64,000 nt of DNA from Avichristensenella sp031549905 (GTDB lineage: Bacteria; Bacillota; Clostridia; Christensenellales; Aristaeellaceae): assembly GCA_031549905.1 (NCBI GenBank), contig JAVBPC010000085.1:1-64000 (forward strand), in the 5' to 3' direction. The position numbers and the translations under genes are program-made. This document shows positions 33,980 through 42,722 of this stretch, in pieces. The number at the start of each line of letters is the position of its first letter. Position 1 is the stretch's first letter. Under the pieces are notes generated by a model. It had not been told where the DNA came from, made no database searches, and worked only from the letters and a program-made list of their open reading frames with translations.

Positions 33980-34384
33980 ATGGCATCCTTTGGTTCGTTT
34001 GACGCCATGGCGAATTTCATGAGCGTACTGTTCCCGATCTTTTTTGTGGTGGTGCTGGGGCTGATCGTATTTTCCATGGTGCGCGGCGCTGCGCAGTGGA
34101 AGCGTAACAATGATTCCCCGGTGCTGACCGTATGGGCGCGCGTGGCGAACCAGCGGCAGGATGTTTCCCATCACCACCATAACACGGGCGTGAACGACAC
34201 TTCGATGATGACGTCATCCTCCACCAGGTATTTTGTGACATTTGAGGTAGAGAGCGGCAGCCGGATGGAGTTATCCGTTTCCGGCAAGGAATACGGGTAT
34301 CTGGCCATAGGCGACAGCGGGTCGCTGACATTTCAGGGTACCCGTTATTTGGGTTTCGAAAGGGAAGATTCTTCCAACGCGTGA
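33980..34384 (+). CDS. DUF2500-domain membrane-anchored protein
   Basis: 134 residues: one N-terminal membrane helix (FMSVLFPIFFVVVLGLIVFS) and a soluble domain with RYFVTFEVESGSRMELSVSG and GDSGSLTFQGTRYLGFE, which match DUF2500. A histidine run SHHHHNTG sits between them and could bind a metal. Function unknown. It starts 6 nt after nrdG, so it may be read with nrdDG. Confidence 0.85.
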   Translation: MASFGSFDAMANFMSVLFPIFFVVVLGLIVFSMVRGAAQWKRNNDSPVLTVWARVANQRQDVSHHHHNTGVNDTSMMTSSSTRYFVTFEVESGSRMELSVSGKEYGYLAIGDSGSLTFQGTRYLGFEREDSSNA

Positions 34385-34425
34385 CGTTTGATAGGGGAAT
34401 ACGCATTGCGGAGGAGGGATACTGG

Positions 34426-34998
34426 ATGACCAAAAGAATGATAGCGATGGCTGTCGCGCTGATGCTGCTGTGCCCGATGCTTGCCCTGGCGGAGGACGCC
34501 CCTGCGGAGGAGCCCAGGCAGATCATCGGTTTCGTGTTCGGCGATTCCGCAAACCAGGACCTTGATGTGTCCGCGATTTTAGTCGGCGGGCTTAAGGCCT
34601 GCTTTTGGCTGGCTATCCCCGAGGATGGACCGGAAGCCTCCGAATACTGGGGCAAGTGCGTCCGTTATACGCTTGATGGCGAAGAACCGGAAGAGCTCGG
34701 GTTTGCGGAGCCGCTGACGCTGGAGATTGCGGGCGAGGCGCTGTACGGAGAGCTGGTATCGTGCGAAGAAGAGGCGCTGATCCTCAAGGGATGGGATAAG
34801 GATTTTCTGGGCAAGGAAATTACCTTCCATATCACCAAGGATACCGTGGCTCACCAGGCGGGCGGCGGCGAAGGATCGCCCGAACTGACCGCGCTGGGCG
34901 CGGACTATGTGGAGATTTTCAGGGCCGGACGCACATGCCATGTGTATTACGACCCGGATACCATGGAAGCGCTGTGGCTGGAGGCTGTGAACGGGTAA
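34426..34998 (+). CDS. small secreted protein, paralogue of the next gene
   Basis: 190 residues with signal peptide (MTKRMIAMAVALMLLCPMLALAED). The mature part shares blocks with the protein at 35083: AIPEDGPEASEYWGK, PLTLEIAGEALYGE, VSCEEEALILKGW, ITKDTVAHQAGG and AGRTCHVYYDPDTMEALWLE. The conserved pattern suggests a beta-rich fold. Start at 34426 behind GGAGGAGGG; longer frames have no Shine-Dalgarno. Function unknown. Confidence 0.8.
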   Translation: MTKRMIAMAVALMLLCPMLALAEDAPAEEPRQIIGFVFGDSANQDLDVSAILVGGLKACFWLAIPEDGPEASEYWGKCVRYTLDGEEPEELGFAEPLTLEIAGEALYGELVSCEEEALILKGWDKDFLGKEITFHITKDTVAHQAGGGEGSPELTALGADYVEIFRAGRTCHVYYDPDTMEALWLEAVNG

Positions 34999-35021
34999 AT
35001 CGAAAAGGCGCAAAAAAACAG

Positions 35022-35053
35022 CCGGCGGATATTTTCCGCCGGTTTGCGTTTAT
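35022..35053 (+). terminator. Rho-independent terminator
   Basis: CCGGCGGA (35022-35029) / TCCGCCGG (35035-35042) stem followed by TTTGCGTTTAT, between the two paralogous secreted-protein genes. Confidence 0.75.
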
Positions 35054-35082
35054 AGTCGGATAGGCGATAGAAAGGAGAAACC

Positions 35083-35679
35083 ATGCTGCAAAAGAGAATG
35101 GCCGCGCTGCTAATGGCCTGCGCGCTGCTGTGCCCGGTTTTTGCCCTGGGGGAAAATGCTATGGCGAACCAGACGGAAATGATGATGGGCTTTGTATATA
35201 AAGACTTTGGGGAGGTCATCCCGGAAGAGGGAACAATTTTCGTGGCCGGTCCGCGTGACAACTACAAGCTGGCAATCCCTGAAGACGGGCCGGAAGCGCC
35301 CGAATACCGGGGCAAGGCCGTGCGCTTTACGCTTTCAAAGGGTGATCTGGCGCTGGGGGAGACGGGAGACTTCGACTACTCGGTTCGCGTCCTGGAACCG
35401 CTGACATTGGAAATCGCGGGCGATGCGTTAATCGGCGAGATCATCTCCTGCGATGCGGAAAAGGTAGTGATCAAGGGCTGGGAAGAGGGCCGTATGGATG
35501 AGTATACCTTTATTATCACGGAGGAAACGGTGGCCCACAGCGCGGGCGGAAGCGAGTACCCCGAGCGCAGGCTGCTGGGCGACGGGTATCTGGAGATTTA
35601 TTCCGCCGGCCGCGCATGCCATGTGTTTTACAACCCGGAAACGATGGAAGCCCTCTGGCTGGAAGAATCATACGGATAA
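35083..35679 (+). CDS. small secreted protein, paralogue of the preceding gene
   Basis: 198 residues with signal peptide (MLQKRMAALLMACALLCPVFALGE). It shares AIPEDGPEAPEYRGK, PLTLEIAGDALIGEI, VIKGWEEG, TVAHSAGGSEYPE and HVFYNPETMEALWLEE with the protein at 34426, so the pair arose by tandem duplication. GAAAGGAG precedes the ATG. Function unknown. Confidence 0.8.
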   Translation: MLQKRMAALLMACALLCPVFALGENAMANQTEMMMGFVYKDFGEVIPEEGTIFVAGPRDNYKLAIPEDGPEAPEYRGKAVRFTLSKGDLALGETGDFDYSVRVLEPLTLEIAGDALIGEIISCDAEKVVIKGWEEGRMDEYTFIITEETVAHSAGGSEYPERRLLGDGYLEIYSAGRACHVFYNPETMEALWLEESYG

Positions 35680-35685
35680 AAGCAA

Positions 35686-35713
35686 CGGCCGGTGAGAGCA
35701 ATCTCACCGGCCG
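35686..35713. terminator. hairpin terminator between convergent genes
   Basis: CGGCCGGTGAGA (35686-35697) pairs perfectly with TCTCACCGGCCG (35702-35713). No long poly-T, but position between two convergent stops supports a terminator. Confidence 0.65.
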
Positions 35714-35727
35714 CTGCAATTGGGCTG

Positions 35728-36357
35728 CTACTTCTTCAGCCAGCACGCGTACGTTTGCCCGTCATACGCGAAGGTGATGACCAGCGATTCCCCGTCCGTT
35801 ACGGATGCCTCTGGTATGGGGAACAGCAGGCAGCCCTGCACCTGGGTGCTGGCCCCAATGCGCTTGAGGCCGCCGGAGTATGTGTTTTCTGTCGTTAGCT
35901 GAAACAGCGGATCGCGCGCCTGCGCGGTGAAGTCGCCGCCCGCGGTCAGCGCGGCTTCCAGCAGGCCCTGGCTGCGCAGTTCCTGGTCAGTGCCGTTATC
36001 AAGCGTTATGGATAGCAGCAACATCTGGTATCCGGCCTTGGAAATCAGCGATGTGGCGATGAACCCGCCCGCCGGGTAGTATTCAAAGTGCGTATCCGTG
36101 CGGTACCCGCAGATGGTCAGCGTCAAATCCTTAGCAAGGGTGACGGGTTCGCCCACCGCAATGGTGTTTGCTTCGGGGGAGGATACCTCCGCCGTGCCGC
36201 CCAGCAGCGCTTCAATCTGCGCTTCAAGCTCCGCCACGCGGGCTTCCAGCGCACGGATGCGGTCCTCCGCCGATTCCGCATGGGCGGCCATCGGCAGCAA
36301 CAGCGCCAGCAATAGGCAGAAAACAGCCGTTTTTTCCCAAATTTTTCTATATTTCAC
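35728..36357 (-). CDS. secreted protein with N-terminal coiled coil and DUF4352-like domain
   Basis: 209 residues: signal peptide (about 1-27), a short leucine-zipper-like coiled coil (AEDRIRALEARVAELEAQIE), then a beta-sandwich region (LTLTICGYRTDTHFEYYPAG, YQMLLLSITLDNGTDQELRS) that resembles DUF4352/TRF2-like immunoprotective domains. GTG start with AAGGAG upstream. Function unknown. Confidence 0.78.
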   Translation of the reverse strand: MKYRKIWEKTAVFCLLLALLLPMAAHAESAEDRIRALEARVAELEAQIEALLGGTAEVSSPEANTIAVGEPVTLAKDLTLTICGYRTDTHFEYYPAGGFIATSLISKAGYQMLLLSITLDNGTDQELRSQGLLEAALTAGGDFTAQARDPLFQLTTENTYSGGLKRIGASTQVQGCLLFPIPEASVTDGESLVITFAYDGQTYACWLKK

Positions 36358-36406
36358 GATGCGTTATGCTCCTTTATCGTAGCGATTGCGTTGCTTTTCG
36401 CTTATC

Positions 36407-36436
36407 ATGATAGCGGGCGCATGGGGGTCGTGTCAA
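36407..36436 (-). promoter_or_regulatory. promoter TTGACA-18-TATCAT
   Basis: Minus-strand TTGACA (36431-36436) and TATCAT (36407-36412), spacer 18, about 50 nt upstream of the coiled-coil secreted protein. Confidence 0.7.
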
Positions 36437-36511
36437 TTCATGTTCGGTTAACGATCTGTGAACAATACAAAGAAGTCCCTTTGCGCGCTACCGGATGCAA
36501 CCGACGCGTCA

Positions 36512-36540
36512 TTGAACCCGCGCGGCCGGTCCCGTAGAAT
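36512..36540 (+). promoter_or_regulatory. promoter TTGAAC-17-TAGAAT
   Basis: TTGAAC (36512-36517) and TAGAAT (36535-36540), spacer 17, about 30 nt before the XRE-TPR regulator. Confidence 0.65.
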
Positions 36541-36570
36541 AAAGGCAGCAAAACGCGGGAGGATATGAAC

Positions 36571-37605
36571 ATGAGCGCAGACATGGGCAAAAGGATCAGG
36601 GAATATCGGCTAAAAAAGGGCATGACGCAGGAACAGCTGGCCTCGGCGCTGAACCTGTCCGCGCAGGCGGTATCCAAGTGGGAAAACGGCGTGACGCTGC
36701 CGGATATCGGGCTGCTGCCGGAACTGTCCGCGCTGTTTGGGGTCAGCATCGACGGGCTGTTTTCGCTGTCAGATGACACGCGCTTTGACCGGATTGACAG
36801 CATGTTGGCCGGCCAGGACAGCCTTGCCGGCGCGGAGTACGAGGCCAGCGAAGCCTTCTTAAAAGAGAAAATCAAAGAAGAATTGCACAAAGGCCGCGCG
36901 CTGACGATGCTTGCGGACCTGAACAACCACCGGGCCAGAAGCTTCCGCCGTGCCGCTGAGTATTACGCCAAGCGCGCGCTGGAGGCGGAGCCCGAGAAAA
37001 AGGCCAACCACAGCCTGCTGTGCGAGGCGTTCGGCGGCGTGGTGTGGGATTGGTGCTGCACGAACCACCATGAGCAGATCGCGTTCTACCAGGATTTTGT
37101 GGCGAAGCACCCGGCGTACCAGCGCGGCTATCTGTGGCTGCTGGAAATGCTGCTGGCTGACCGCCGCATTGGCGAAGCCGAGCAAACCCTGGAGCGCATG
37201 CGCCGCGTACAGGAAACTTATCACGCGCCGCTGTATGCCGGATACATTGCCGCGGCAAAGGGTGATTTTGACGCCGCCGAAGCGCATTGGGCGCGCATGG
37301 TGGAGGACTGCCCGGACACCTGGCTTTCCTGGTCCGCGCGCGGCGATGCCTACGCCAGGTACGGCCGCTATGATAAGGCGATTGACAACTACCGCAAAGC
37401 CATGGAGATCCATGAGCCGCCGCGCTTCACCGACAACTGCCTGAGCATAGCCCACCTGTCGGAAATCACCGGCGACTGGGCCACCGCCGCTGACAGCTAT
37501 GAGCAGGTGCTGGCCATCCTGAGGGATGACTGGAAAGTGACAGAGGGGGACGGCGTGGAGCGCTACAAAGCGCTTGCGGCCCAGCGCAGATTGCAGGCAA
37601 AATAG
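36571..37605 (+). CDS. XRE-family regulator with TPR-like repeats
   Basis: 344 residues. An N-terminal Cro/C1 HTH (IREYRLKKGMTQEQLASALN, AQAVSKWENGVTLPDIGLLP) is followed by TPR-like helical repeats (AAEYYAKRALEAEPEKKANH, AGYIAAAKGDFDAAEAHWAR, AYARYGRYDKAIDNYRKAME). Proteins of this layout often respond to peptides or sense metabolic state. ATG at 36571 has GGGAGG 8 nt upstream; an ATG at 36565 would leave only 2 nt. Target genes are not evident. Confidence 0.88.
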   Translation: MSADMGKRIREYRLKKGMTQEQLASALNLSAQAVSKWENGVTLPDIGLLPELSALFGVSIDGLFSLSDDTRFDRIDSMLAGQDSLAGAEYEASEAFLKEKIKEELHKGRALTMLADLNNHRARSFRRAAEYYAKRALEAEPEKKANHSLLCEAFGGVVWDWCCTNHHEQIAFYQDFVAKHPAYQRGYLWLLEMLLADRRIGEAEQTLERMRRVQETYHAPLYAGYIAAAKGDFDAAEAHWARMVEDCPDTWLSWSARGDAYARYGRYDKAIDNYRKAMEIHEPPRFTDNCLSIAHLSEITGDWATAADSYEQVLAILRDDWKVTEGDGVERYKALAAQRRLQAK

Positions 37606-37616
37606 TCCCATATCAC

Positions 37617-37655
37617 AGAAAGAAGGGCGTCGAATGTGTCGGCGTCCTTCTTTCT
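37617..37655. terminator. long hairpin between the regulator and a small convergent gene
   Basis: AGAAAGAAGG (37617-37626) pairs with CCTTCTTTCT (37646-37655), continued by GCG/CGT pairing. It can terminate either direction. Confidence 0.7.
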
Positions 37656-37676
37656 ATGGGGTTCCAAGGAAGGAGA

Positions 37677-37853
37677 TCAGCCCTCTCCGCGCGTCAGGTT
37701 GTGCGCGTAATCCTGAAGGGACTGAAGGGAGTTAATTGAATTTGGCCGGTCGTTCATCGATGTTCTGACATACATGGGCAGGTCCGCGAACAGTTTGCGC
37801 GCTTCGGATTCACCGCGCAGCAGCGCAAACAGGTCTGGGTATGTTTTCATCAT
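37677..37853 (-). CDS. small conserved protein, 58 residues
   Basis: Reads MMKTYPDLFALLRGESEARK, LFADLPMYVRTSMNDRPNSI, NSLQSLQDYAHNLTRGEG. GAGGTG precedes the double ATG. The pattern F-x-x-L-P-x-Y-V ... I-N-S-x-x-x-L-x-x-Y-A-x-N-L-T matches a type of small Clostridia protein that I recall as recurrent and unnamed. It is helical, cytoplasmic and monocistronic. Likely real; function unknown. Confidence 0.72.
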   Translation of the reverse strand: MMKTYPDLFALLRGESEARKLFADLPMYVRTSMNDRPNSINSLQSLQDYAHNLTRGEG

Positions 37854-37901
37854 TATTCACCTCGCCCGTATTGTGCCCCGCGCGGCGGCCGGATTATTCC
37901 C

Positions 37902-37930
37902 TTGACAGGCTATCGCCGTGGCCTTATACT
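37902..37930 (+). promoter_or_regulatory. promoter of the pot operon, TTGACA-17-TATACT
   Basis: TTGACA (37902-37907) and TATACT (37925-37930) with 17-base spacer. Transcription from near 37937 gives a 100-nt leader whose function I cannot assign. Confidence 0.85.
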
Positions 37931-38039
37931 GATGCCGTGGGTTAAAGTTGACGAAAAAGGTCGGAATCGATTTAACAGGCGCAACCGCATCATCATAACA
38001 ACAGAAAACCAAATACACATGGGGAGTTGGCCCTTTGCA

Positions 38040-39089
38040 ATGAGCATCCTCACCCTTTCAGACATCCACAAAAACTTTGGCAACGGCGAAGTATTGAACG
38101 GCATCGACCTGGCGGTGGAAGCCGGAGAGTTTCTGACGCTGCTGGGCCCGTCCGGCTGCGGCAAAACAACCACGCTGCGCATCATCGCGGGGCTGGAATC
38201 ACCCACCGCGGGCCGTGTCTATCTGGGAGGGCGCGATGTAACGAACCTGCCGCCCGAAAAGCGCAGCGTCAACACCGTGTTCCAAAATTACGCGCTGTTC
38301 CCGCACATGACGGTGGCGGGCAACATCGGCTACGGCCTGAAGCTGCGCGGAGAGGCCAAGCCCGAAATCCGCAAAAAGGTGCAGGAGATGCTGCAGCTTG
38401 TGCAGATGATGGGGTTTGAGCGCCGCACGCCGGACAGCCTTTCCGGCGGGCAGCGGCAGCGCGTGGCGATCGCGCGGGCAATTGTGCTGGCGCCGCAGAT
38501 TTTGCTGCTGGATGAGCCGCTGGGCGCGTTGGACCTGCAGCTGCGCCGCCAGATGCAAACGGAGCTGAAGGTGCTGCAGGAAAGGCTGGGCATCACATTC
38601 ATTTACATCACGCACGACCAGGAAGAGGCGCTGAACATGAGCGACCGCATCGGGCTGATGCGGGAAGGCGTGCTGGAGCAGGTGGGCACGCCGGAAGAGA
38701 TATACGAGCATCCGAAGACCCGCTTTGCCGCCACATTCATCGGCCAGACCAACCTGCTGGAATGCATGGTGGAGGAGGACGGCGCGCTGTCGTTCGCGGG
38801 GCGCACGTTCCCGGCAAACTTTGGCGAAAAGGCCCCCGAAGCCGGCAGCGCGGTGGCGCTGTGCCTGCGCATGGAGTGCCTGCAGTACGCCACGGCGGCC
38901 CCGCCGGATCAGTGGTCCATCCCGGCGACGCTGGTGGAGCACAGGTACACCAGCGGCTCCCTGCGCACAACGGTGGAGCTGCTGGATGGGCAGCGGCTGA
39001 CCGCGTTCAACCAGACGCGCACGGATATTGAGCCCGGCACGGCGGTGCGCGTGTGGTGGGATGAAGAGCACGCGGCGGTGATCGCATGA
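38040..39089 (+). CDS. potA: spermidine/putrescine ABC transporter, ATP-binding protein
   Basis: 349 residues. Walker A GPSGCGKTT (36-44), signature LSGGQRQRVAIARA, Walker B ILLLDEPLGALD, H-loop ITHDQEEA; the C-terminal TOBE domain ends near residue 340. It powers polyamine import with the two permeases and binding protein that follow. The ATG at 38040 is chosen by alignment to PotA; the longer open frame would start inside the promoter. Shine-Dalgarno GGGGAG is 13 nt away, which is long. Confidence 0.94.
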   Translation: MSILTLSDIHKNFGNGEVLNGIDLAVEAGEFLTLLGPSGCGKTTTLRIIAGLESPTAGRVYLGGRDVTNLPPEKRSVNTVFQNYALFPHMTVAGNIGYGLKLRGEAKPEIRKKVQEMLQLVQMMGFERRTPDSLSGGQRQRVAIARAIVLAPQILLLDEPLGALDLQLRRQMQTELKVLQERLGITFIYITHDQEEALNMSDRIGLMREGVLEQVGTPEEIYEHPKTRFAATFIGQTNLLECMVEEDGALSFAGRTFPANFGEKAPEAGSAVALCLRMECLQYATAAPPDQWSIPATLVEHRYTSGSLRTTVELLDGQRLTAFNQTRTDIEPGTAVRVWWDEEHAAVIA

Positions 39090-39952
39090 GCATGGCGGTG
39101 AAAAAACAGCAGGGCATCAAACAGCGGCGCATGTTCCTGTGCATACCGATGTACGCGTGGGCCGTGCTGCTGACGGGGCTGCCGCTGCTGTATGTTCTCG
39201 GGCTTTCCTTCTTTGAAAGGGATGCCACATGGGGCGTTTCCAGTACGTTTACGCTGTCCAACTACGCGATGCTGTTCGATCCCACCTACTTTCAGGTGTT
39301 CATCGATTCCATCAAAACGGCGCTGCTGACCAGCGCGCTGACGACGGTGATCGGCTACCCGTTTGCCTACGCGATGGCGCGGGCGGACAAAAAGCGCCGC
39401 ACGCTGCTGATGATCCTGGTGATCGTGCCGTTTTGGACAAGCGCGCTGATCCGCACCTACGGCTGGATGATCCTGCTGCGCGCGAATGGGCCGATCAACG
39501 AGATTCTGCGCGCACTGGGGATCATTGACCGCCCGCTCAAGCTGCTGTACACGCAGGGGGCGGTGCTGCTGTCGTTCGTGTATACGCTGCTGCCGTTCAT
39601 GATTCTGCCGTGCTACACCATCATTGAACGGATGGACTGGCATGTGGTGGAGGCCGCGCGCGCCCTTGGCGCATCCCCCGCGCGGGCGTTTACCACGGTA
39701 ACGCTGCCGCTGACGTTTCCGGGGATCGTATCGGGCATTACGCTGATATTCGTGCCCAGCATGGGCATGTTCTTCATTTCCGATTTGATGGGCGGGGCCA
39801 AGACCGTGCTGCTGGGGAACCTGATACAGGATCAGCTGCTGCGCGCGCGCAACAAGCCGTTTGGGGCGGCGCTGTCGGTGGCGCTGATGGGGCTGACTGC
39901 GCTGGTGCTGTGGGGCCAATACCGCGCGGGCGGCGAAACGACATTGTTTTAG
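39086..39952 (+). CDS. potB: spermidine/putrescine ABC transporter permease PotB
   Basis: 288 residues with six membrane segments and the permease EAA loop (HVVEAARALGASPARAFTTV) that docks on the ATPase. First permease of the pot operon; ATGA overlap with potA couples translation. Confidence 0.92.
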   Translation: MSMAVKKQQGIKQRRMFLCIPMYAWAVLLTGLPLLYVLGLSFFERDATWGVSSTFTLSNYAMLFDPTYFQVFIDSIKTALLTSALTTVIGYPFAYAMARADKKRRTLLMILVIVPFWTSALIRTYGWMILLRANGPINEILRALGIIDRPLKLLYTQGAVLLSFVYTLLPFMILPCYTIIERMDWHVVEAARALGASPARAFTTVTLPLTFPGIVSGITLIFVPSMGMFFISDLMGGAKTVLLGNLIQDQLLRARNKPFGAALSVALMGLTALVLWGQYRAGGETTLF

Positions 39953-39964
39953 GGAGGGCTGCGC

Positions 39965-40768
39965 ATGGCAAAATCTCATGACGGCGCGGTATCCCCGAAA
40001 TTGCGCCGGTCCAGGTTCGGGTCCGTTTACATGACGCTGGTGCTGATTTTCCTGTACCTGCCCATTTTGATTGTGGTGCTGTATTCATTCAATCCATCCA
40101 AAAACGCGGGCCCGATGAACGGGTTTACGCTGGATTGGTACAAAAGCCTTTTTAGGAATGTGGATATAGGCCGCGCGCTGGTGAATTCGCTGAAGCTGGC
40201 GGGGATATCGGTGCTGGGGGCGGCGGTGCTGGGCACGCTGGGCGCGGTGGCGCTGGTCAGACGGCACATGTTCATGCAGGGGTTTATGGAAGGGCTGGTG
40301 ACGCTGCCGATCCTGATCCCAGAGATTGTGATCGGCATGTCGCTGCTGATGGCGTTCACGCTGCTGGGGCTGAACCTGGGGATGGGCACGCTGGTGCTGG
40401 CGCATATTACGTTTTGCGTGCCGTATATTTTTGTGATCGTAAAAGGCCGCCTGGCCGCGATGGACCCCGCGATGGAAGAGGCCGCGCGCGACCTGGGGGC
40501 ATCCCCCCTGCGCGTATTCCTGGATATCACGCTGCCGCAGGCCGCGCCCGCGGTGCTGGCCGGGATGCTGCTGGCGTTCGCGATGTCATTTGATGATGTG
40601 ATCATCAGCTTCTTTGTAACCGGCCCCGGCGCGCAGACGCTGCCGCTGAAGGTGTATTCGAGCCTGAAGGTCGGCGTATCGCCGGAGATCAACGCGCTGT
40701 GCACGCTGATGCTGGGGGCGGTGTTCCTGCTGGTTGCGCTGTCGCAATGGATGCGGAAAAAAGCATAA
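39965..40768 (+). CDS. potC: spermidine/putrescine ABC transporter permease PotC
   Basis: 267 residues, six membrane segments, EAA loop MEEAARDLGASPLRVFLDIT and the typical AFAMSFDDVIISFFVTGPG near the C-terminus. Second permease of the system; GGGAGGG precedes the ATG, 12 nt after potB. Confidence 0.93.
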   Translation: MAKSHDGAVSPKLRRSRFGSVYMTLVLIFLYLPILIVVLYSFNPSKNAGPMNGFTLDWYKSLFRNVDIGRALVNSLKLAGISVLGAAVLGTLGAVALVRRHMFMQGFMEGLVTLPILIPEIVIGMSLLMAFTLLGLNLGMGTLVLAHITFCVPYIFVIVKGRLAAMDPAMEEAARDLGASPLRVFLDITLPQAAPAVLAGMLLAFAMSFDDVIISFFVTGPGAQTLPLKVYSSLKVGVSPEINALCTLMLGAVFLLVALSQWMRKKA

Positions 40769-40818
40769 TGCCCTTTCTCAATGAGAAAAAGCATAAGAAA
40801 ACATAAGGAGGACTTCTC

Positions 40819-41856
40819 ATGAAACGTCTGCTACCCCTACTGCTGGTGCTGCTCCTCGCCCTGCCCGCCTGCGTATCCGCGCAAGAGGAGCCTGTCCTGA
40901 ACATTCTGACCTGGGCGGATTACATCGACAACGCGTCCATCCTCAAGCCCTTTGAACAGGAATACGGCATCCGCATCAACTACGACTATTTCGACAGCAA
41001 CGAACAGATGCTGGAAAAGCTGGAAGCGCTTGGCGGCGGAACGTATGACATCATCCTGGCCAGCGATTACATCATCGACATCGCGAGGGGCCTTGGGCTG
41101 CTGCAGAAGCTTGACAAAGCAAAGCTGCCCAACTATGAGAACATCGACCCGGTGTTCCTGAACCAGTTTTTTGACCCGGATGCAGAGTATGTGGTACCAT
41201 ATATCGCGGGCACGCCGCTGATCATTTACGATCCCGCGTATGTGGATATCGAGATCACCGGCTACAACAGCCTGTGGGACCCGTCGCTGAAGGACAGCCT
41301 TGTGCTGATCGATGACGCGCGCAACATCATCGGCATCACGCTGAAATCGATGGGCGAATCCTTCAACACCACCGACCCCGCCATTCTGGAAGAGGCCGGC
41401 AAAAAGCTGCTGGACCTGAAACAGAACGTGCGCGTGCTGGATTACAACCGCCCCGACCAGGCGATGGCCAGCGGCGAAGCGATCGTGGGCTACATGTTCA
41501 CGCCGGGCATCATCTGGGCGCTGGAAGAGCGGCCCGATCTTGAGATTGTCTACCCCGAAGAGGGCATGGGTTTCGGCATCGATGCGCTGTTCATCCCCTC
41601 GAAGGCGCCGCACCCGGACAACGCGCACCTGTTCCTGGACTTCCTGATGCGCCCCGAAATCGCCGTGAACATCGCGGAGATGCAGGCGTACATCAACTGC
41701 AACCGTGCGGCGGATGATCTGCTTTCGGAAGAGTTCAAGTCGAATCCCGCGCTGTACATTCCTTCTGAGGTGCTGGGCGAGACGGAGTTCATTCAGGATG
41801 TGGGCGATGCGCTGCCTATTTATGACAAAATCTGGACGGATTTCAAACAGTATTAA
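40819..41856 (+). CDS. potD: spermidine/putrescine-binding protein PotD
   Basis: 345 residues. Signal peptide (MKRLLPLLLVLLLALPACVSAQ) with a possible lipobox LPAC, then a periplasmic-binding-type protein: LNILTWADYIDNASILKPFE, DIILASDYIIDIARGLGLLQ and VGYMFTPGIIWALEE. It captures polyamine outside the cell for PotBC. GGAGG lies before the ATG. The gap of 50 nt after potC contains only a weak TTTCTC-AAT-GAGAAA hairpin. Confidence 0.94.
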   Translation: MKRLLPLLLVLLLALPACVSAQEEPVLNILTWADYIDNASILKPFEQEYGIRINYDYFDSNEQMLEKLEALGGGTYDIILASDYIIDIARGLGLLQKLDKAKLPNYENIDPVFLNQFFDPDAEYVVPYIAGTPLIIYDPAYVDIEITGYNSLWDPSLKDSLVLIDDARNIIGITLKSMGESFNTTDPAILEEAGKKLLDLKQNVRVLDYNRPDQAMASGEAIVGYMFTPGIIWALEERPDLEIVYPEEGMGFGIDALFIPSKAPHPDNAHLFLDFLMRPEIAVNIAEMQAYINCNRAADDLLSEEFKSNPALYIPSEVLGETEFIQDVGDALPIYDKIWTDFKQY

Positions 41857-41871
41857 GGGGGACTTGCCTGA

Positions 41872-42693
41872 ATGTTCGAAACCATCCTGCTGGGCATCGT
41901 ACAAGGGCTGACGGAATTCCTGCCGGTATCATCCTCGGGGCACCTGGTGCTGTTGCAACGCGTACTGGGCATGCCGGACACGGGGCTGCTGCTGGAAGTT
42001 ATGCTGCATGTCGGGACGCTGGTGGCCGTCATCATCGTCTTTTGGAAGGATTGGATCGGCATGCTCCGCCACCTGTTCACCAGCCGCCCCGTTCGGCTGC
42101 TGATTGTGGCGACGATCCCTGCGGTGGTGGTTACGCTGCTGTTTAATGATTTGCTGGAGAGGGCGTTCGGCGGCTGGTTCCTGGGAGTATCGTTTTTGAT
42201 CACCGCCGCGCTGATGTTTGCCGCCGGGCCCCTCGCCAGGCGCGTTTCGCCGGGCAGGCACAGGGCGCGCGGCGATGTGGACGACATGACGTATCAGCAG
42301 GCCGCCGCGATGGGCGCGATGCAGGCGTTTGCGATCATCCCGGGCATTTCGCGCTCAGGCTCCACAATTGTGGGGGGGCTTGCGGCTGGCGTTACGCGGC
42401 AGGTGGCCGCGAAGTTCTCTTTCATGATGAGCGCGGTGGCCATCGTGGGTTCGCTGGTATTTAAGGCGAAAGACCTGCTGGATGCAGGCGGCGCGGCGTT
42501 TGAGGGCGGCTACCTGGCGCTGCTGCTGGGGATGGCGGCGGCCGCCGTTTCCGGATACCTGGCGATCCGGTGGATGCTGAGCCTGATCCAGAAGATCAGC
42601 CTGAAATGGTTCGGGTTCTACACGCTGGCGCTGGGGTTGCTCATCCTGCTGGATCAGTTATTCTTTGGATTTGTGTTTGACAAGATACTGTGA
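41872..42693 (+). CDS. uppP: undecaprenyl-diphosphatase (UppP/BacA)
   Basis: 273 residues, eight membrane segments. Dephosphorylates undecaprenyl diphosphate to recycle the carrier lipid for cell-wall synthesis and confers some bacitracin tolerance. GLTEFLPVSSSGHLVL is motif 1, PGISRSGSTI motif 2. It starts 16 nt after potD, so it may be read from the pot operon. Confidence 0.95.
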   Translation: MFETILLGIVQGLTEFLPVSSSGHLVLLQRVLGMPDTGLLLEVMLHVGTLVAVIIVFWKDWIGMLRHLFTSRPVRLLIVATIPAVVVTLLFNDLLERAFGGWFLGVSFLITAALMFAAGPLARRVSPGRHRARGDVDDMTYQQAAAMGAMQAFAIIPGISRSGSTIVGGLAAGVTRQVAAKFSFMMSAVAIVGSLVFKAKDLLDAGGAAFEGGYLALLLGMAAAAVSGYLAIRWMLSLIQKISLKWFGFYTLALGLLILLDQLFFGFVFDKIL

Positions 42694-42722
42694 GATAATG
42701 CGATAATTAAGAAGGTTTTGCC

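Noticed and set aside
34150..34200. histidine run in the DUF2500 protein as an engineered tag
   Set aside because: The run is four residues within a natural linker; no other sign of engineering.
40769..40818. terminator between potC and potD
   Set aside because: Only a 6-bp TTTCTC/GAGAAA stem without poly-T; potD most likely belongs to the same operon.
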